A stretch of 64,000 nt of DNA from Saxidomus purpurata. Its lineage: Eukaryota > Mollusca > Bivalvia > Venerida > Veneridae. Position 1 is the stretch's first letter, and each line of letters starts with the position of its first letter. Shown one piece after another: positions 59,401-60,864 of this stretch. Below the pieces are notes generated by a model that had not been told where the DNA came from, did not search any database, and saw nothing but the letters and a program-made list of their open reading frames with translations. The stretch spans positions 48,709,706-48,773,705 of the forward strand of contig JAFMSR010000002.1 in assembly GCA_022818135.1 (NCBI GenBank), in the 5' to 3' direction. The position numbers and the translations under genes are program-made.

Positions 59401-60864
59401 TCATTAGACAAGAGGGCCATGATGGCCCTATATCGCTCACCTGAATACCAATCCACTTGCCTAATGGGTGTGGTCAATTCTGACCCAAGAGGCATGATTT
59501 GAACATAGTAGGTGGAAGACCACAAGACAATGGTACATAGCAAATAGGTTTTCCTATATACATCTTTGTAAAACAAGTGACCTCCTTGGTGGGGCCAATA
59601 TTGAACCCAGGGGTATGATTTGAAAAAAACTTAAAAGACGTCTACTAGGCAATGCTACATCCTAAATATCTAAACTCTAGGCCCTGTGGTTTCAGAGACT
59701 TTTTTTTCAGAGAAGTTTTTCCTGTATAAGCTTATGTAAAATCAAGTGACCCCTGGAGGGGTCAATTTTGACCTGCGGGTAATAATTTGAACAATCTTAG
59801 TAGAGGTCAACTAGGCATTTCTACATGCCAAATATCTAATCTCTAGGTCTTGTGGTTTCAGAGAAGATTTTTTAAGTTTTTCCTATATAAGCCTATGTAA
59901 AACCAAGTGACCCCCCTTGCAGGGTCAATTTTGACGTGGGGGTCATAACTTGAACAATCTTGGTAGAGGTCCACTAGACAATGCCACATGCTAAATATCT
60001 AAGCTCTAGGCCTTCTGGTTTTAGAGAAGAATTTTTTTTAAGTTTTTCCTATATAAGCCTATGTAAAACTAAGTGACCCCTCGAGCAAGGTCAATTTTGA
60101 TCCCAGGGGCATAATTTGAACAATCTTGGTAGAAGTGCACTAGACAATGCTACATGCCAAATATTTTAGCTCTAGGCCTTGTGGTTTCAGAAAAGAAGAT
60201 TTTTAAAGTTTTTCCTATATAAGCCTATGTAAAACCAAGTGACCCCCACCTGTGTGGGGTCAATTGACCCGGGGGTCATAATTTGAATAATCTTGGTAGA
60301 GGTCCACTAGACAATGCTACATGCCAAATATCTTAGCTTTAGGCCTTATGGTTTCAGAGAAGAAGATTTTTAAAGTATTTCCTATTTGTTGCCATAGCAA
60401 CCAGACTTCTGCATGGAATGGAATTCTTTGAACAACTTTGATAGAGGTTCATGCAATGAACACCCCTGCAAAGTTTCATCAACATTGGCCCGGTGGCTTC
60501 AGAGGAGATTGAAGTTTGAAGGAAATGGTGGACTGATGGACGGACGGGCGCCCAACGCCGGACGGAATGCGATCCTAATAGCTCACTCTGGCACTTTGTG
60601 CCAGGTGAGATAAAAAAACTGATGAAACTGATGGTCTTTAGGACAGTGTTGACTATACAACAGACATAAGAAATGAACAAAGCATAGACTTCAACTTAAC
60701 TACTTGTTTTGATTATACTGACAATTTTGATACAACAGCACTTTTTACTGGGAACAGCATGTGTTGTTATATTGAGATTTCACAGTATCAGTAATACTTG
60801 CAATTTACCTCCTGCTCATTAGCACTGCCAGAAGCACCGATGACACCTCCAATATCTGTATTAT
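1..60864 (-). CDS. STK31: STK31/TDRD8-like Tudor and kinase-like protein, split gene, incomplete at both ends
   Basis: Eighteen minus-strand exons with GT-AG borders join into one reading frame, listed separately below. In order they encode an N-terminal Tudor domain (with the motif YIDYGNTEE), a Pro/Gly/Met-rich linker, a long charged coiled-coil region, and the N-lobe and catalytic-loop region of a kinase-like domain. This order is that of the germ-cell protein STK31 (TDRD8), and the exons follow the vertebrate protein collinearly by my recollection of it. Vertebrate STK31 is a testis/germline Tudor protein; Tudor domains bind methylarginine partners such as PIWI proteins, so a germline role is inferred. 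The kinase C-lobe and stop codon lie left of the window. The first exon is uncertain, and about 30-40 residues between 9233 and 9712 were not found. Introns reach about 9.5 kb and are full of repeats. Identity as an STK31 ortholog is strongly supported; catalytic activity is doubtful. Confidence 0.9.
396..632 (-). CDS. STK31: STK31-like exon: kinase-like domain, hinge to catalytic-loop region
   Basis: A 79-codon exon in phase 0, entered after 'gttttaag' and left at CCT|gtaagt. It begins SDRLAYVQSHW and covers the hinge, the alpha-D/alpha-E helices and the catalytic loop. The loop reads CIHGEISPQTVVL where an active kinase has HRDxKxxN: the catalytic Asp, the Lys and the Asn positions are replaced (HGE, S, T). 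The DFG position reads DFS in MYPDFSKQ. Human STK31 is also degenerate here (HGS in place of HRD, from memory). This suggests a pseudokinase. The next exon lies left of the window. Confidence 0.9.
633..1739. other. AT-rich intron
   Basis: No gene is seen. It holds two diverged copies, about 155 bases apart, of a segment beginning 'atgtccgaaatttt' (near 1090 and 1245), each followed by a 'cggaaatc'-like stretch. Confidence 0.5.
1740..1847 (-). CDS. STK31: STK31-like exon: kinase-like domain N-lobe
   Basis: A 36-codon exon in phase 0, acceptor 'ttgacag', donor AAAA|gtaagt. It begins EFHIGDSEHCSKEN and ends QAVFFSK, the beta4-beta5 part of the N-lobe, and joins in frame to SDRLAYVQ of the next exon. 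The position matches the vertebrate segment just before the hinge. Confidence 0.85.
2145..3338 (+). repeat. Family B copies with truncated cores, tandemly duplicated
   Basis: Two heads 'aacaagagctgtcagtagga' (from 2145 and 2891) are each followed by nearly identical sequence (about 2387-2721 and 2969-3290). The hairpin gctgtc/gacagc is followed by 'gctcgacttttt', a decayed form of the B cassette. No tail is present before the next head. Confidence 0.8.
3337..5636 (+). repeat. Family B element(s) with ~165-bp tandem core
   Basis: The head 'aacaagagctgtcacatgac' and cassette 'gctcgactattcgaa' start the element. About six core units with 'ggggcataaatctgtcaaa' follow at a period of about 165 bases. 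A tail at 4828-4852 reads 'ttcttcgaatagtcgagct', complementary to the cassette. A second, diverged core set with two more tails (about 5200-5237 and 5612-5636) follows. GC-rich 'acgcagacgccgacgccggg' sits just before the tail. Confidence 0.85.
5640..6329. other. Intron without recognised features
   Basis: AT-rich sequence with one GC-rich patch (5870-5900, 'ccaggcctctggcccttctg'). No exon with acceptable splice sites and coding bias was seen on either strand. Confidence 0.5.
6330..6560. repeat. Cryptic simple sequence built of short palindromes
   Basis: A stretch made of scrambled copies of 'agtactgtatagta', 'tacagta' and 'tagtact' on both strands, without a fixed period. It sits about 200 bases left of the hAT-type element. 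Confidence 0.6.
6775..7814 (+). mobile_element. hAT-type non-autonomous DNA transposon, copy 1 (1040 bp)
   Basis: Ends are 'cagggcttcgataat' and its near-exact reverse complement 'attatcaaagccctg'. Flanks are 8-bp 'cacctgaa' (6767-6774) and 'catctgaa' (7815-7822), a target duplication with one mismatch. CAGGG termini and 8-bp duplications are the hAT signature. No transposase frame is present. An inverted relative lies at 27359-28945. Confidence 0.85.
7987..8639. mobile_element. Small TIR element (653 bp) with CAGTGTTTTTTT ends
   Basis: Left end 'cagtgtttttttt' and right end 'aaaaaaacactg' are 12-bp inverted repeats, flanked on both sides by 'acgtc' (7982-7986 and 8640-8644). Inside, 'ggggccgaatttcggcccc' is itself palindromic and 'gaggggaattttt' recurs at both ends. 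The 5-bp flank is unusual, so the superfamily is uncertain; hAT-like by its CAGTG end. Confidence 0.55.
8645..9207. other. Intron without recognised features
   Basis: Several short open frames overlap here on both strands but none has splice support. One patch (8855-8920, 'ccaggactttttcaggactt') is weakly repetitive. Confidence 0.5.
9208..9233 (-). CDS. STK31: Candidate 26-bp micro-exon of the kinase-like N-lobe
   Basis: On the minus strand 'ctataacag' precedes 26 bases ending CAG|gtaagtcaac, a strong donor. Read with two leading bases it gives GNGLIKVQ, leading in frame into EFHIGD of the next exon. Human STK31 has a similar NGQIILL stretch at this point (from memory), close to the kinase glycine-loop position. 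Against it: the acceptor has a poor pyrimidine tract, and the exon upstream (9712-9825) ends in phase 0, while this one needs phase 1. A further exon must therefore lie between them, or the upstream donor is different. Confidence 0.45.
9712..9825 (-). CDS. STK31: STK31-like exon: end of coiled-coil region
   Basis: 38 codons, phase 0 at both ends, acceptor 'aatttcag', donor CAG|gtttgt. It begins VYKGLVKANRDIDHYC and ends GDPVLLQ, and follows the acidic coiled-coil exon in frame. The donor motif (gtttgt) is weaker than its neighbours, and the intron just inside it carries a TIR-like repeat (cgttataacgaggttgcagtg on the plus strand). Confidence 0.85.
9860..10190 (+). repeat. Family G fragment
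   Basis: The head-like 'gaggcccaatgattgcccaa' (near-palindromic ggcccaatgattgccc) plus 'cgctcacttgctcatc' is followed by core units containing 'acctagttgttgacccaaag' and 'acaaacattctgaccagttt'. Other G copies are at 19.6, 49.0 and 50.9 kb. Confidence 0.7.
10191..11270. other. Intron; one unassigned repeat at about 10780-11000
   Basis: 10191-10750 shows nothing recognisable. Around 10790-11000 lies a 'gaccttatacctctcg... tgctcatgaccatattaccta' stretch of the style of the other repeat cores, with 'atgcccccaagttggc' near its left end. Confidence 0.4.
11271..11366 (-). CDS. STK31: STK31-like exon: acidic coiled-coil segment
   Basis: 32 codons, phase 0 at both ends, acceptor 'tacccag', donor CTC|gtaagt. 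The product begins SGDEGELEDIREEEEKV and is strongly charged, with heptad-like spacing in the second half (VRTQLQAALVQSDNLL). It continues directly from the exon at 11575 and into the one at 9712. Confidence 0.88.
11575..11823 (-). CDS. STK31: STK31-like exon: central coiled coil
   Basis: 83 codons, phase 0 at both ends, acceptor 'tatttttag', donor GAA|gtaagt. It begins VHGKDANTVATVIASVRKEL and contains EPWLDKSPTF followed by a Lys/Arg-rich helix (LIRSLKSKLRHIQADKLDLEE). The same order of helix, 'LxKSP', helix is present in vertebrate STK31 (from memory), which is the best single anchor for the orthology. The acceptor and first bases of this exon are triplicated just upstream (see 11797-12024). 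Confidence 0.92.
11797..12024 (-). repeat. 74-bp tandem triplication of a splice acceptor and exon start
   Basis: The segment with 'gcatccttcccatgtacc' recurs at 11807, 11881 and 11955, exactly 74 bases apart. Read on the minus strand each copy holds a branch/acceptor region, 'tttttag', then GTACATGGGAAGGATGCAAA, the first bases of the exon at 11575-11823. Only the copy nearest the exon continues into it. Confidence 0.9.
12160..13349 (+). repeat. Family C element, complete
   Basis: The head has 'agagctatcactaaatgtga' (hairpin atcac/gtgat) and cassette 'taatacccccaaaa'. About seven core units with 'gcactgcacttcctctcaat' and 'gaagttgtattgaattccaa' follow. The tail is 'atataccccccctaaacttc' + 'gttttgggggtataataa', a hairpin whose right arm complements the cassette. 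'accgcacgcccgaccaccgg' precedes the tail. Confidence 0.85.
13399..13509 (-). CDS. STK31: STK31-like exon: coiled-coil region
   Basis: 37 codons, phase 0 at both ends, acceptor 'tgtttcag', donor ATG|gtatgt. The product begins RISVQSTSKVEKSDVD and ends QREINVTDM. It is open in only this frame and fits between the exons at 22919 and 11575 without a phase change. Confidence 0.88.
13588..13775 (+). repeat. Family G fragment
   Basis: Head 'acaagggccaagttgcccaa' and 'cttgctcacctgaatg', then one core unit; no tail. Confidence 0.6.
13808..14165 (+). repeat. Family A, truncated
   Basis: Head 'acaagagggccatgatggcc' with 'tatatcgctcacctg', two core units with 'atatctaagctctaggccct', no tail. Very similar to the start of the copy at 59407. 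Confidence 0.8.
14380..15135 (+). repeat. Family H tandem repeat (~150-200-bp units)
   Basis: Units with 'agtgtgaccttgacctaagg' and 'ttgttgtgcatgacacatcc' occur four times, ending with 'ttgcagacggacaaacgaag'. A related copy is at 41.7-42.1 kb. Confidence 0.7.
15136..15785. other. Intron; short G fragment, then AT-rich sequence
   Basis: 15150-15300 carries a worn family G unit. The remainder is AT-rich with no splice-supported frame. Confidence 0.4.
15926..16967 (+). repeat. Family D element nested in F
   Basis: Head 'acaagagctgtccctcccaa', cassette 'aatgccccgaaagagg', core units with 'tgaccttgacctttgag', 'cacgcgacacgtc' and 'gtgctagaca', a long ACGG-type microsatellite (16860-16925), and tail 'tatgccaccctttgggggca'. 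No target duplication is visible at the junctions. Confidence 0.85.
17160..17260 (-). repeat. Possible tRNA-derived (SINE-like) fragment
   Basis: On the minus strand 'gagaccagcggttcaaaccc' has a good B-box (GGTTCAAACCC) at the position of a tRNA T-arm and is followed by T-rich sequence. No matching acceptor stem or clear A-box was seen, so it is not a tRNA gene. Confidence 0.3.
17916..19620. other. Long intron stretch without recognised repeats or exons
   Basis: Holds a 45-bp duplication near 18120-18190 ('cacatacatgtgtaaatatc' twice). Otherwise no feature can be supported; the stretch near 18960-19080 is CpG-richer than its surroundings. Confidence 0.4.
19625..20070 (+). repeat. Family G core units
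   Basis: Four units of about 120 bases with 'gacctagtttttgacccc' and 'ttctagagtttcacaaggtt'. Head and tail are absent. Confidence 0.75.
20071..20960. other. Intron without recognised features
   Basis: AT-rich; small open frames around 20407-20750 lack splice support. A family D head begins at the right edge. Confidence 0.45.
20962..22558 (+). repeat. Family D element interrupted by family A
   Basis: Head 'aacaagagctgtccctcaca' at 20962, broken at 'caatttatttta' (21051), resuming with 'aatccttcaatgcatgacaa' at about 22272, and closing with an ACGG-like run (22495-22520) and the tail 'taccaccctttggggcggca'. Confidence 0.8.
21052..22271 (+). repeat. Family A element nested in D, five to six core units
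   Basis: Head 'caagagggccaagatggccc' with 'tatatcgctcacctt'. Core units of about 150 bases ('gaggtccactagacaatgct', 'atatctaagctctaggcctt', 'aagcctatgtaaaactaagt') follow, then a conserved terminal module with 'ttgttgccatagcaaccaga' and 'catcaacattggcctagagg'. The tail is 'gctcaccctggcgtagccag' + 'gtaagctaac', a hairpin. Confidence 0.88.
22559..22740 (+). repeat. Family I fragment
   Basis: 'gtgacccgtggagagttatcaag', 'cagtgaccttgacctttgac' and 'agggatcatctacatgttgc' recur at 42.4-43.0, 53.3 and 56.2-56.8 kb. Confidence 0.6.
22919..23008 (-). CDS. STK31: STK31-like exon: coiled-coil region
   Basis: 30 codons, phase 0 at both ends, acceptor 'gattacag', donor GAG|gtaagt. It begins AKKDTEFKDIRTASDFCEG and ends LNQVKE. 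It is helical in character and is flanked by the two largest clusters of nested repeats. Confidence 0.88.
23340..23975 (+). repeat. Truncated family D units joined to a second, related core
   Basis: 23345-23660 has D units ('gggtcttgcacgcgacacgt', 'gtgctgaacatttgtgcc'). 23660-23975 is a different pair of ~125-bp units ('gtgaccttgaccctagtgac', 'cacaccaagtttcattgcaa', 'gtggtcactcctaact'). Confidence 0.65.
23976..24235. other. Short intron stretch, nothing seen
   Basis: AT-rich, with no repeat or exon recognised. Confidence 0.4.
24236..25140 (+). repeat. Family E element, complete, five ~147-bp units
   Basis: Head 'ctagaactgtcacaagagtg' (hairpin gtcac/gtgac) and cassette 'aattatacccccacaa'. 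Five near-identical units with 'tgaccttgacctttgaccta' and 'gcctttcatgagttatcatc' follow. The tail 'cgttttgtgggggtataatt' complements the cassette. 'ccgaccgacaaaccgac' precedes it. Every unit carries overlapping AGGTCA half-sites (minus strand). Confidence 0.88.
25141..25604. other. Intron without recognised features
   Basis: No repeat shared with other parts of the window and no splice-supported frame. Confidence 0.4.
25605..26005 (+). repeat. Dispersed ~390-bp A-tailed repeat, copy 1
   Basis: From 'cgcctataacgtaataaacc' to 'gacctctcgttagcaaaaaaaaaa' it matches 39573-39958 closely along its whole length. The A-rich end suggests retroposition (SINE-like or processed). No polymerase III boxes were found. 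Confidence 0.7.
26006..27358. other. Intron without recognised features
   Basis: Apart from a short C9 run near 26252, nothing repeats elsewhere in the window and no exon could be supported. Confidence 0.4.
27359..28945 (-). mobile_element. hAT-type element, copy 2, with nested family D
   Basis: Termini 'cagggcttcgataat' and 'attatcgaagccctg' are perfect 15-bp inverted repeats, flanked by identical 8-bp 'ttcacata' (27351-27358 and 28946-28953). The inside matches copy 1 (6775-7814) in reverse, for example 'cgaagtgggtggggtaacat'. Removing the D insert leaves roughly 0.9 kb, near the size of copy 1. No transposase frame. Confidence 0.92.
27887..28580 (+). repeat. Family D element nested in the hAT-type copy
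   Basis: Head 'aacaagagctgtccctcaca', cassette 'aatgcccccgaaagagg', three to four core units, a short 'cagatggacggtgcgatttt' and tail 'gccacccttcgggggcataa'. Copy 1 of the host shows the empty site around 7180-7210 (reverse strand). Confidence 0.88.
28946..29670. other. Intron without recognised features
   Basis: No repeat or additional exon could be supported. Confidence 0.4.
29671..29775 (-). CDS. STK31: STK31-like exon: coiled-coil region
   Basis: 35 codons, phase 0 at both ends, acceptor 'tcttgcag', donor AAG|gtttga. It begins ETQCKLMNTYSEYLKIQV and ends APGFSAWK; the final Trp-Lys pair also occurs at the matching point of vertebrate STK31 (from memory). Confidence 0.88.
29841..30200 (+). 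repeat. Family A, short decayed copy
   Basis: Decayed head 'aacaagagagccatgataaa', one core unit, and the terminal module 'ttgttgccatagcaacaagt'; the tail is worn ('agctcattagctaa'). Confidence 0.7.
30201..31560 (+). repeat. Family A, long diverged copy
   Basis: Head 'acaagggggccatcatggcc' at 30201, several core units, and a block of short direct repeats (30245-30410, 'aagtcactggttactaagga'). A tail-like hairpin 'cactatggcactttgtgcca' lies at 31430. The start holds a ~20-bp 'aaggaagtcac' tandem unlike other A copies. Confidence 0.65.
31561..32330. other. Intron; possible TIR-element fragment at 31634
   Basis: 'tacagtcaaacttgtaaaca' followed by 'acggccggtcaagggacacc' looks like one end of a Tc1/mariner-type element. 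The partner end was not found, so it is only a possibility. Confidence 0.3.
32336..33480 (+). repeat. 42-bp minisatellite, about 25 units, with a 36-base poly-C
   Basis: The unit reads 'ttattatgccaatctcgtta' then 'ttgtactgaacagtggtccg' plus 'ag'. Because 42 is divisible by 3 and few stops occur, long frames arise on both strands (SYYANLVIVLNSGP per unit) that are not genes. A run of 36 C (32390-32425) interrupts the second unit. Units decay after about 33130. Confidence 0.95.
33481..35137. other. Intron without recognised genes
   Basis: Scattered worn repeat pieces ('gtgtgaccttgaccttatag' near 33700; 'gttatttctttgcgcctaac' and 'gttatttcttttcagaacct' form a ~700-bp spaced pair near 33320 and 34030). 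No exon supported. Confidence 0.4.
35138..35632 (+). repeat. Family C, short complete copy
   Basis: Head 'actagagctatcactaaatg', cassette 'taatacccctaaaa', two core units, then 'gaccgacagaccgaacgacc' and the tail 'ttcgttttggaggtataata'. Confidence 0.85.
35864..35980 (-). CDS. STK31: STK31-like exon: coiled-coil region
   Basis: 39 codons, phase 0 at both ends, acceptor 'gttttgcag', donor CAA|gtacac. It begins AELEDLIDARDDCRRDLYKS and ends PLEYRSKQ, with leucines at heptad spacing and many charged residues. Confidence 0.88.
36085..36375 (+). repeat. Unnamed repeat with a palindromic head (family J)
   Basis: Head 'aacaagaggaccatcatggt' + 'cct' forms the same kind of hairpin as family A (aggaccat/atggtcct) and is followed by 'tacaactcacc'. 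The core 'ttgctgcagcttcaaaaaca' is different. No tail seen. Confidence 0.55.
36376..37277 (+). repeat. Family C, five to six units
   Basis: Decayed head 'gtgatcatacccctgaaaga', cores as at 12.2 kb, 'cctaccgactgacccctgac', and tail 'tcgttttgggggtaaaatta'. Confidence 0.8.
37278..38094 (+). repeat. Family A fragments without head
   Basis: 37555-37960 contains A cores ('caattttgaccccaggggca', 'aatatctaagctctag'). 37278-37550 has a family J-like 'ttgaagatcataggcctaac' stretch. Confidence 0.55.
38095..39146 (+). repeat. Family A element, complete
   Basis: Head 'aacaagagggccatgatggc', four core units, the terminal module with 'ttgttgccatagcaaccaga', an ACGG run (38888-38906), and an inserted stretch with 'tagccacttaacagaaaata'. 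It closes with tail 'gctcactctggcactttgtg' + 'ccagtcgagctaaaa'. The tail mixes the A stem with the B-type ending 'gtcgagctaaaa'. Confidence 0.8.
39180..39348 (-). CDS. STK31: STK31-like exon: coiled-coil region
   Basis: 169 bases: one base completing an Arg codon, then 56 codons, ending CAG|gtagaa. The first residues are (R)EQFPTNKASCLLEDATAL and the last are DEISKCKEQ. The acceptor 'cacttcacag' was chosen because only it matches the phase 2 end of the exon at 41554. The frame stays open about 63 bases further upstream to another AG at 'tatccag', but that start does not fit the phase. A family A repeat tail ends about 35 bases from the donor. Confidence 0.85.
39573..39958 (+). repeat. Dispersed ~390-bp A-tailed repeat, copy 2
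   Basis: Matches 25605-26005 over its length, including 'gtgacagttaccgtatggaa' and the A-rich end 'ctctcgttagcaaaaaaaaa'. A family A head begins directly at its A tail. Confidence 0.7.
39957..40842 (+). repeat. Family A element, complete
   Basis: Head 'acaagaggactacgttggcc' (decayed stem), four core units, the terminal 'gttgccatagcaacc' module, and tail 'gctcaccctggtgaagccag' + 'gtgagctaac'. Confidence 0.8.
40843..41470 (+). repeat. Family A core units abutting the previous copy
   Basis: Further core units and a diverged terminal module ('tattactacagcaacaacag') follow directly after the previous tail, with no head. This suggests the upper copy inserted into an older one. Confidence 0.65.
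41554..41660 (-). CDS. STK31: STK31-like exon: start of long coiled coil
   Basis: 35 codons plus two bases, entered in phase 0 after 'gtttttag' and left at CAG|gtaagt. The product begins TLQEEFAASAARLQEDTM and ends GFVRNL. It follows the Lys/Glu-rich exon at 42263. Confidence 0.88.
41680..42150 (+). repeat. Family H fragment
   Basis: Shares 'ggtggctggttgctgtgcat' and 'gtgtgaagttatatcacaat' with 14.4-15.1 kb; two to three units. Confidence 0.6.
42263..42392 (-). CDS. STK31: STK31-like exon: Lys/Glu-rich coiled coil
   Basis: 130 bases: one base finishing an Asn codon, then 43 codons, acceptor 'tttatttcag', donor AAG|gtatag. It begins (N)QLDHGREKKLQNQLTKK and ends EYMRSKVK, a typical coiled-coil composition. 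Vertebrate STK31 has a coiled coil in the same place. Confidence 0.88.
42420..43000 (+). repeat. Family I units
   Basis: 'cctgtagagtgttgtcaagg', 'gtgacattgacctttgactc' and 'aagaccaatcatcct' recur at 53.3 and 56.2-56.8 kb. Confidence 0.6.
43204..43601 (-). CDS. STK31: STK31-like exon: end of Tudor module and Pro/Gly/Met-rich linker
   Basis: 132 codons plus two bases, entered in phase 0 after 'ccattttcag' and left at AA|gtgagt. The first ~55 residues (GILFLKSLTDNKMAQLIRTR and on to AGYCQSR) fit the C-terminal, SN-like part of an extended Tudor module. The rest is low complexity: Gln/Asn-rich, then rich in Pro, Gly and Met (PPPIIGPPPGQPPMGQP). I do not recall this Pro-rich stretch from vertebrate STK31. 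Plus-strand open frames here are shadows of the Pro/Gly codons. Confidence 0.9.
43999..44148 (-). CDS. STK31: STK31-like exon: Tudor domain, second half
   Basis: 50 codons, phase 0 at both ends, acceptor 'ctttcag', donor CAG|gtacac. It begins FKIQYIDYGNTEEVALGSL. YIDYGNTE is the classic Tudor signature; its Tyr, Asp and Asn residues contribute to the methylarginine-binding aromatic cage and its surroundings. Confidence 0.93.
44205..45131. other. Intron; family G fragment then unassigned sequence
   Basis: 44205-44430 shows a worn G unit ('gaccaatttacatgatgatt'). 44430-45131 has nothing that could be assigned. Confidence 0.45.
45141..48034. mobile_element. MULE-like DNA transposon (2894 bp), with family B nested inside
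   Basis: Both ends start 'ggtgcctactaaacgacggt' (21-bp perfect inverted repeat counting the next A). Beyond it both ends carry repeated 'cggtatc' motifs. Flanks are identical 9-bp 'catttttgt' (45132-45140 and 48035-48043). A 9-bp duplication fits Mutator-like elements. No transposase frame is visible, so it is non-autonomous. Removing the B insert leaves about 1.9 kb. Confidence 0.88.
46340..47346 (+). repeat. Family B element nested in the MULE-like element
   Basis: Head 'aacaagagctgtcacatgac', cassette 'gctcgactattcgaaag', five core units, 'gcgacccccaccccacgccg' and a worn tail 'ttatcttcgaatgcgagcaa'. It closely matches 3337-4853 but carries many single-base deletions. Confidence 0.85.
48044..48985. 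other. Intron without recognised features
   Basis: No repeat shared within the window and no supported exon; 'gcccccgaagggcaggttta' near 48985 resembles a D-type end. Confidence 0.4.
49385..50245. mobile_element. TA-flanked TIR element (861 bp), Tc1/mariner-pogo type, non-autonomous
   Basis: Left end 'cagttaaacttccttcgctc' + 'gaac' and right end 'gttcaagcgaacaaagttta' + 'actg' are inverted repeats with few mismatches, each bordered by TA. CAGT(T/C)AAACTT ends with TA duplication are typical of pogo/Tigger-like elements. No transposase frame. Confidence 0.75.
50700..50865 (+). mobile_element. LINE-like 3' end with (ATT)n tail
   Basis: 'aatggtagattgctttggca' through 'aataaaaactttattattat' looks like the 3' UTR and microsatellite tail of a non-LTR element, in plus orientation, followed directly by family G sequence. 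The left limit is not determined; no reverse-transcriptase frame is in front of it. Confidence 0.45.
50966..51090 (-). mobile_element. Short LINE-like 3' fragment nested in G
   Basis: 'aattcaattgtttattgtat' followed by 'ataaggcctctggcccatac' interrupts a G unit ('gtgacgtagtttttt' before, 'agattacccatattcaaac' after). It resembles a very short 3' piece of a retroelement in minus orientation; assignment is weak. Confidence 0.35.
51436..53217 (+). repeat. Family B element with nested family D
   Basis: Head 'aacaagagctgtcagtagac' with 'gcgctcgactattctc'. The core 'ggggcataattttgtcaaaa' is interrupted at about 51632 and resumes at about 52690. The tail 'tattcttcgaatagtcgagc' is intact, preceded by 'acgccgacgccgacgctcgg'. 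Confidence 0.85.
51633..52690 (+). repeat. Family D element nested in B
   Basis: Head 'aacaagagctgtccctcaca', cassette 'aatgcccccgaaagagg', six core units, an ACGG run (52629-52651) and tail 'gcctcccttcgggggcataa'. No target duplication seen. Confidence 0.88.
53260..53530 (+). repeat. Family I unit
   Basis: 'gaagcccaaaagggcccagtattgc'-type start and 'gtgacctgtagaatgttatc', as at 42.4 and 56.3 kb. Confidence 0.55.
53674..53748 (-). CDS. STK31: STK31-like exon: Tudor domain, middle
   Basis: 25 codons, phase 0 at both ends, acceptor 'tttttacag', donor AAG|gtaaca. The product starts VYACLFSEDGMWYRCQVKQ: the 'D-G-x-W-Y-R' strand of a Tudor domain, running straight into FKIQYIDYGN of the next exon. 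Confidence 0.93.
53772..54400 (+). repeat. Family A, truncated before the tail
   Basis: Head 'aacaagagggccaagatggc', four diverged core units. The next A head follows immediately. Confidence 0.8.
54655..55793 (-). mobile_element. 5'-truncated non-LTR retrotransposon (LINE)
   Basis: A minus-strand copy with a 3' UTR ending in (TTA)n, about eight units. It is flanked by short 'caat' repeats (54651-54654, 55794-55797). It interrupts a family A core unit at a clean point. Only the C-terminal part of the reverse-transcriptase protein remains, so truncation occurred at insertion. Clade not certain; CR1/Jockey-group-like by protein style. Confidence 0.9.
54877..55792 (-). CDS. Reverse transcriptase, C-terminal part (LINE, truncated)
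   Basis: An open frame of about 305 residues starts inside the reverse-transcriptase domain at GSILGPLLFLIYINDIAYEM, with the catalytic YADD motif about 20 residues later (LYADDSTLYESN). It continues through the thumb region to a C-terminal tail ending SLKNYLLSRCN and a TAA stop. The palm motif A and everything upstream (fingers, endonuclease) are missing. The first seven codons of the longer open frame belong to the host family A repeat. No internal stop or frameshift is present, so the copy is fairly young. In a full element this enzyme reverse-transcribes the element RNA at the target site; this copy cannot act. Confidence 0.93.
56205..56830 (+). repeat. Family I units
   Basis: Three to four units with 'aggaccaatcatcctatgaa'-type and 'gaaaattgtgacctgtagag' sequences, just left of the first Tudor exon. 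Confidence 0.6.
56897..57055 (-). CDS. STK31: STK31-like exon: Tudor domain, N-terminal part
   Basis: 53 codons, phase 0 at both ends, acceptor 'attatttcag'-like ('tataattcag'), donor AAG|gtaaca. It begins PDTVLITHVETPITLWIQVV, the usual entry of extended Tudor domains ('V-x-V-T-H-V-x-x-P-x-x-F/W'), and ends TGQPDGGK before VYACLFSEDG. Confidence 0.92.
57401..57551. repeat. 151-bp long inverted repeat (hairpin)
   Basis: 'aattgttggtttcggtgtaa' at the left pairs with 'attacaccgataccaacaat' at the right, and the arms (about 74 bases, few mismatches) meet at 'gagtggcgcagccacgag'. It is likely a fold-back mobile element or hairpin MITE. Confidence 0.88.
57552..58484. other. Intron; second small palindrome, otherwise unassigned
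   Basis: 57758-57792 reads 'ggtaatccactgtttcaaaa' + 'ctgtggattatcac', another short inverted repeat. 57640-57670 has 'gacgtcattttgacgtcatc'. No exon. Confidence 0.45.
58485..59200 (+). repeat. Family D, tail missing
   Basis: Worn head 'aaaacaagaggtttctttca', five core units with 'tgaccttgacctttgaggta' and 'cacgcgacacgtcggcttga'; broken off after 'ccatggttcttgcacgc'. Confidence 0.75.
59407..60613 (+). repeat. Family A element, complete
   Basis: Head 'acaagagggccatgatggcc', six core units, the terminal module 'ttgttgccatagcaaccaga', 'tggacggacgggcgcccaac' and tail 'gctcactctggcactttgtg' + 'ccaggtgagataa'. Confidence 0.88.
60809..60864 (-). CDS. STK31: STK31-like exon: N-terminal tail before the Tudor domain
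   Basis: Two leading bases and 18 codons, acceptor 'ctttttcag', donor GAG|gtaaat. It reads NTDIGGVIGASGSANEQE and joins PDTVLITHVE in frame. It is short and of low information, but the splice signals and phase fit. It needs a preceding exon ending in phase 1. Confidence 0.7.
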
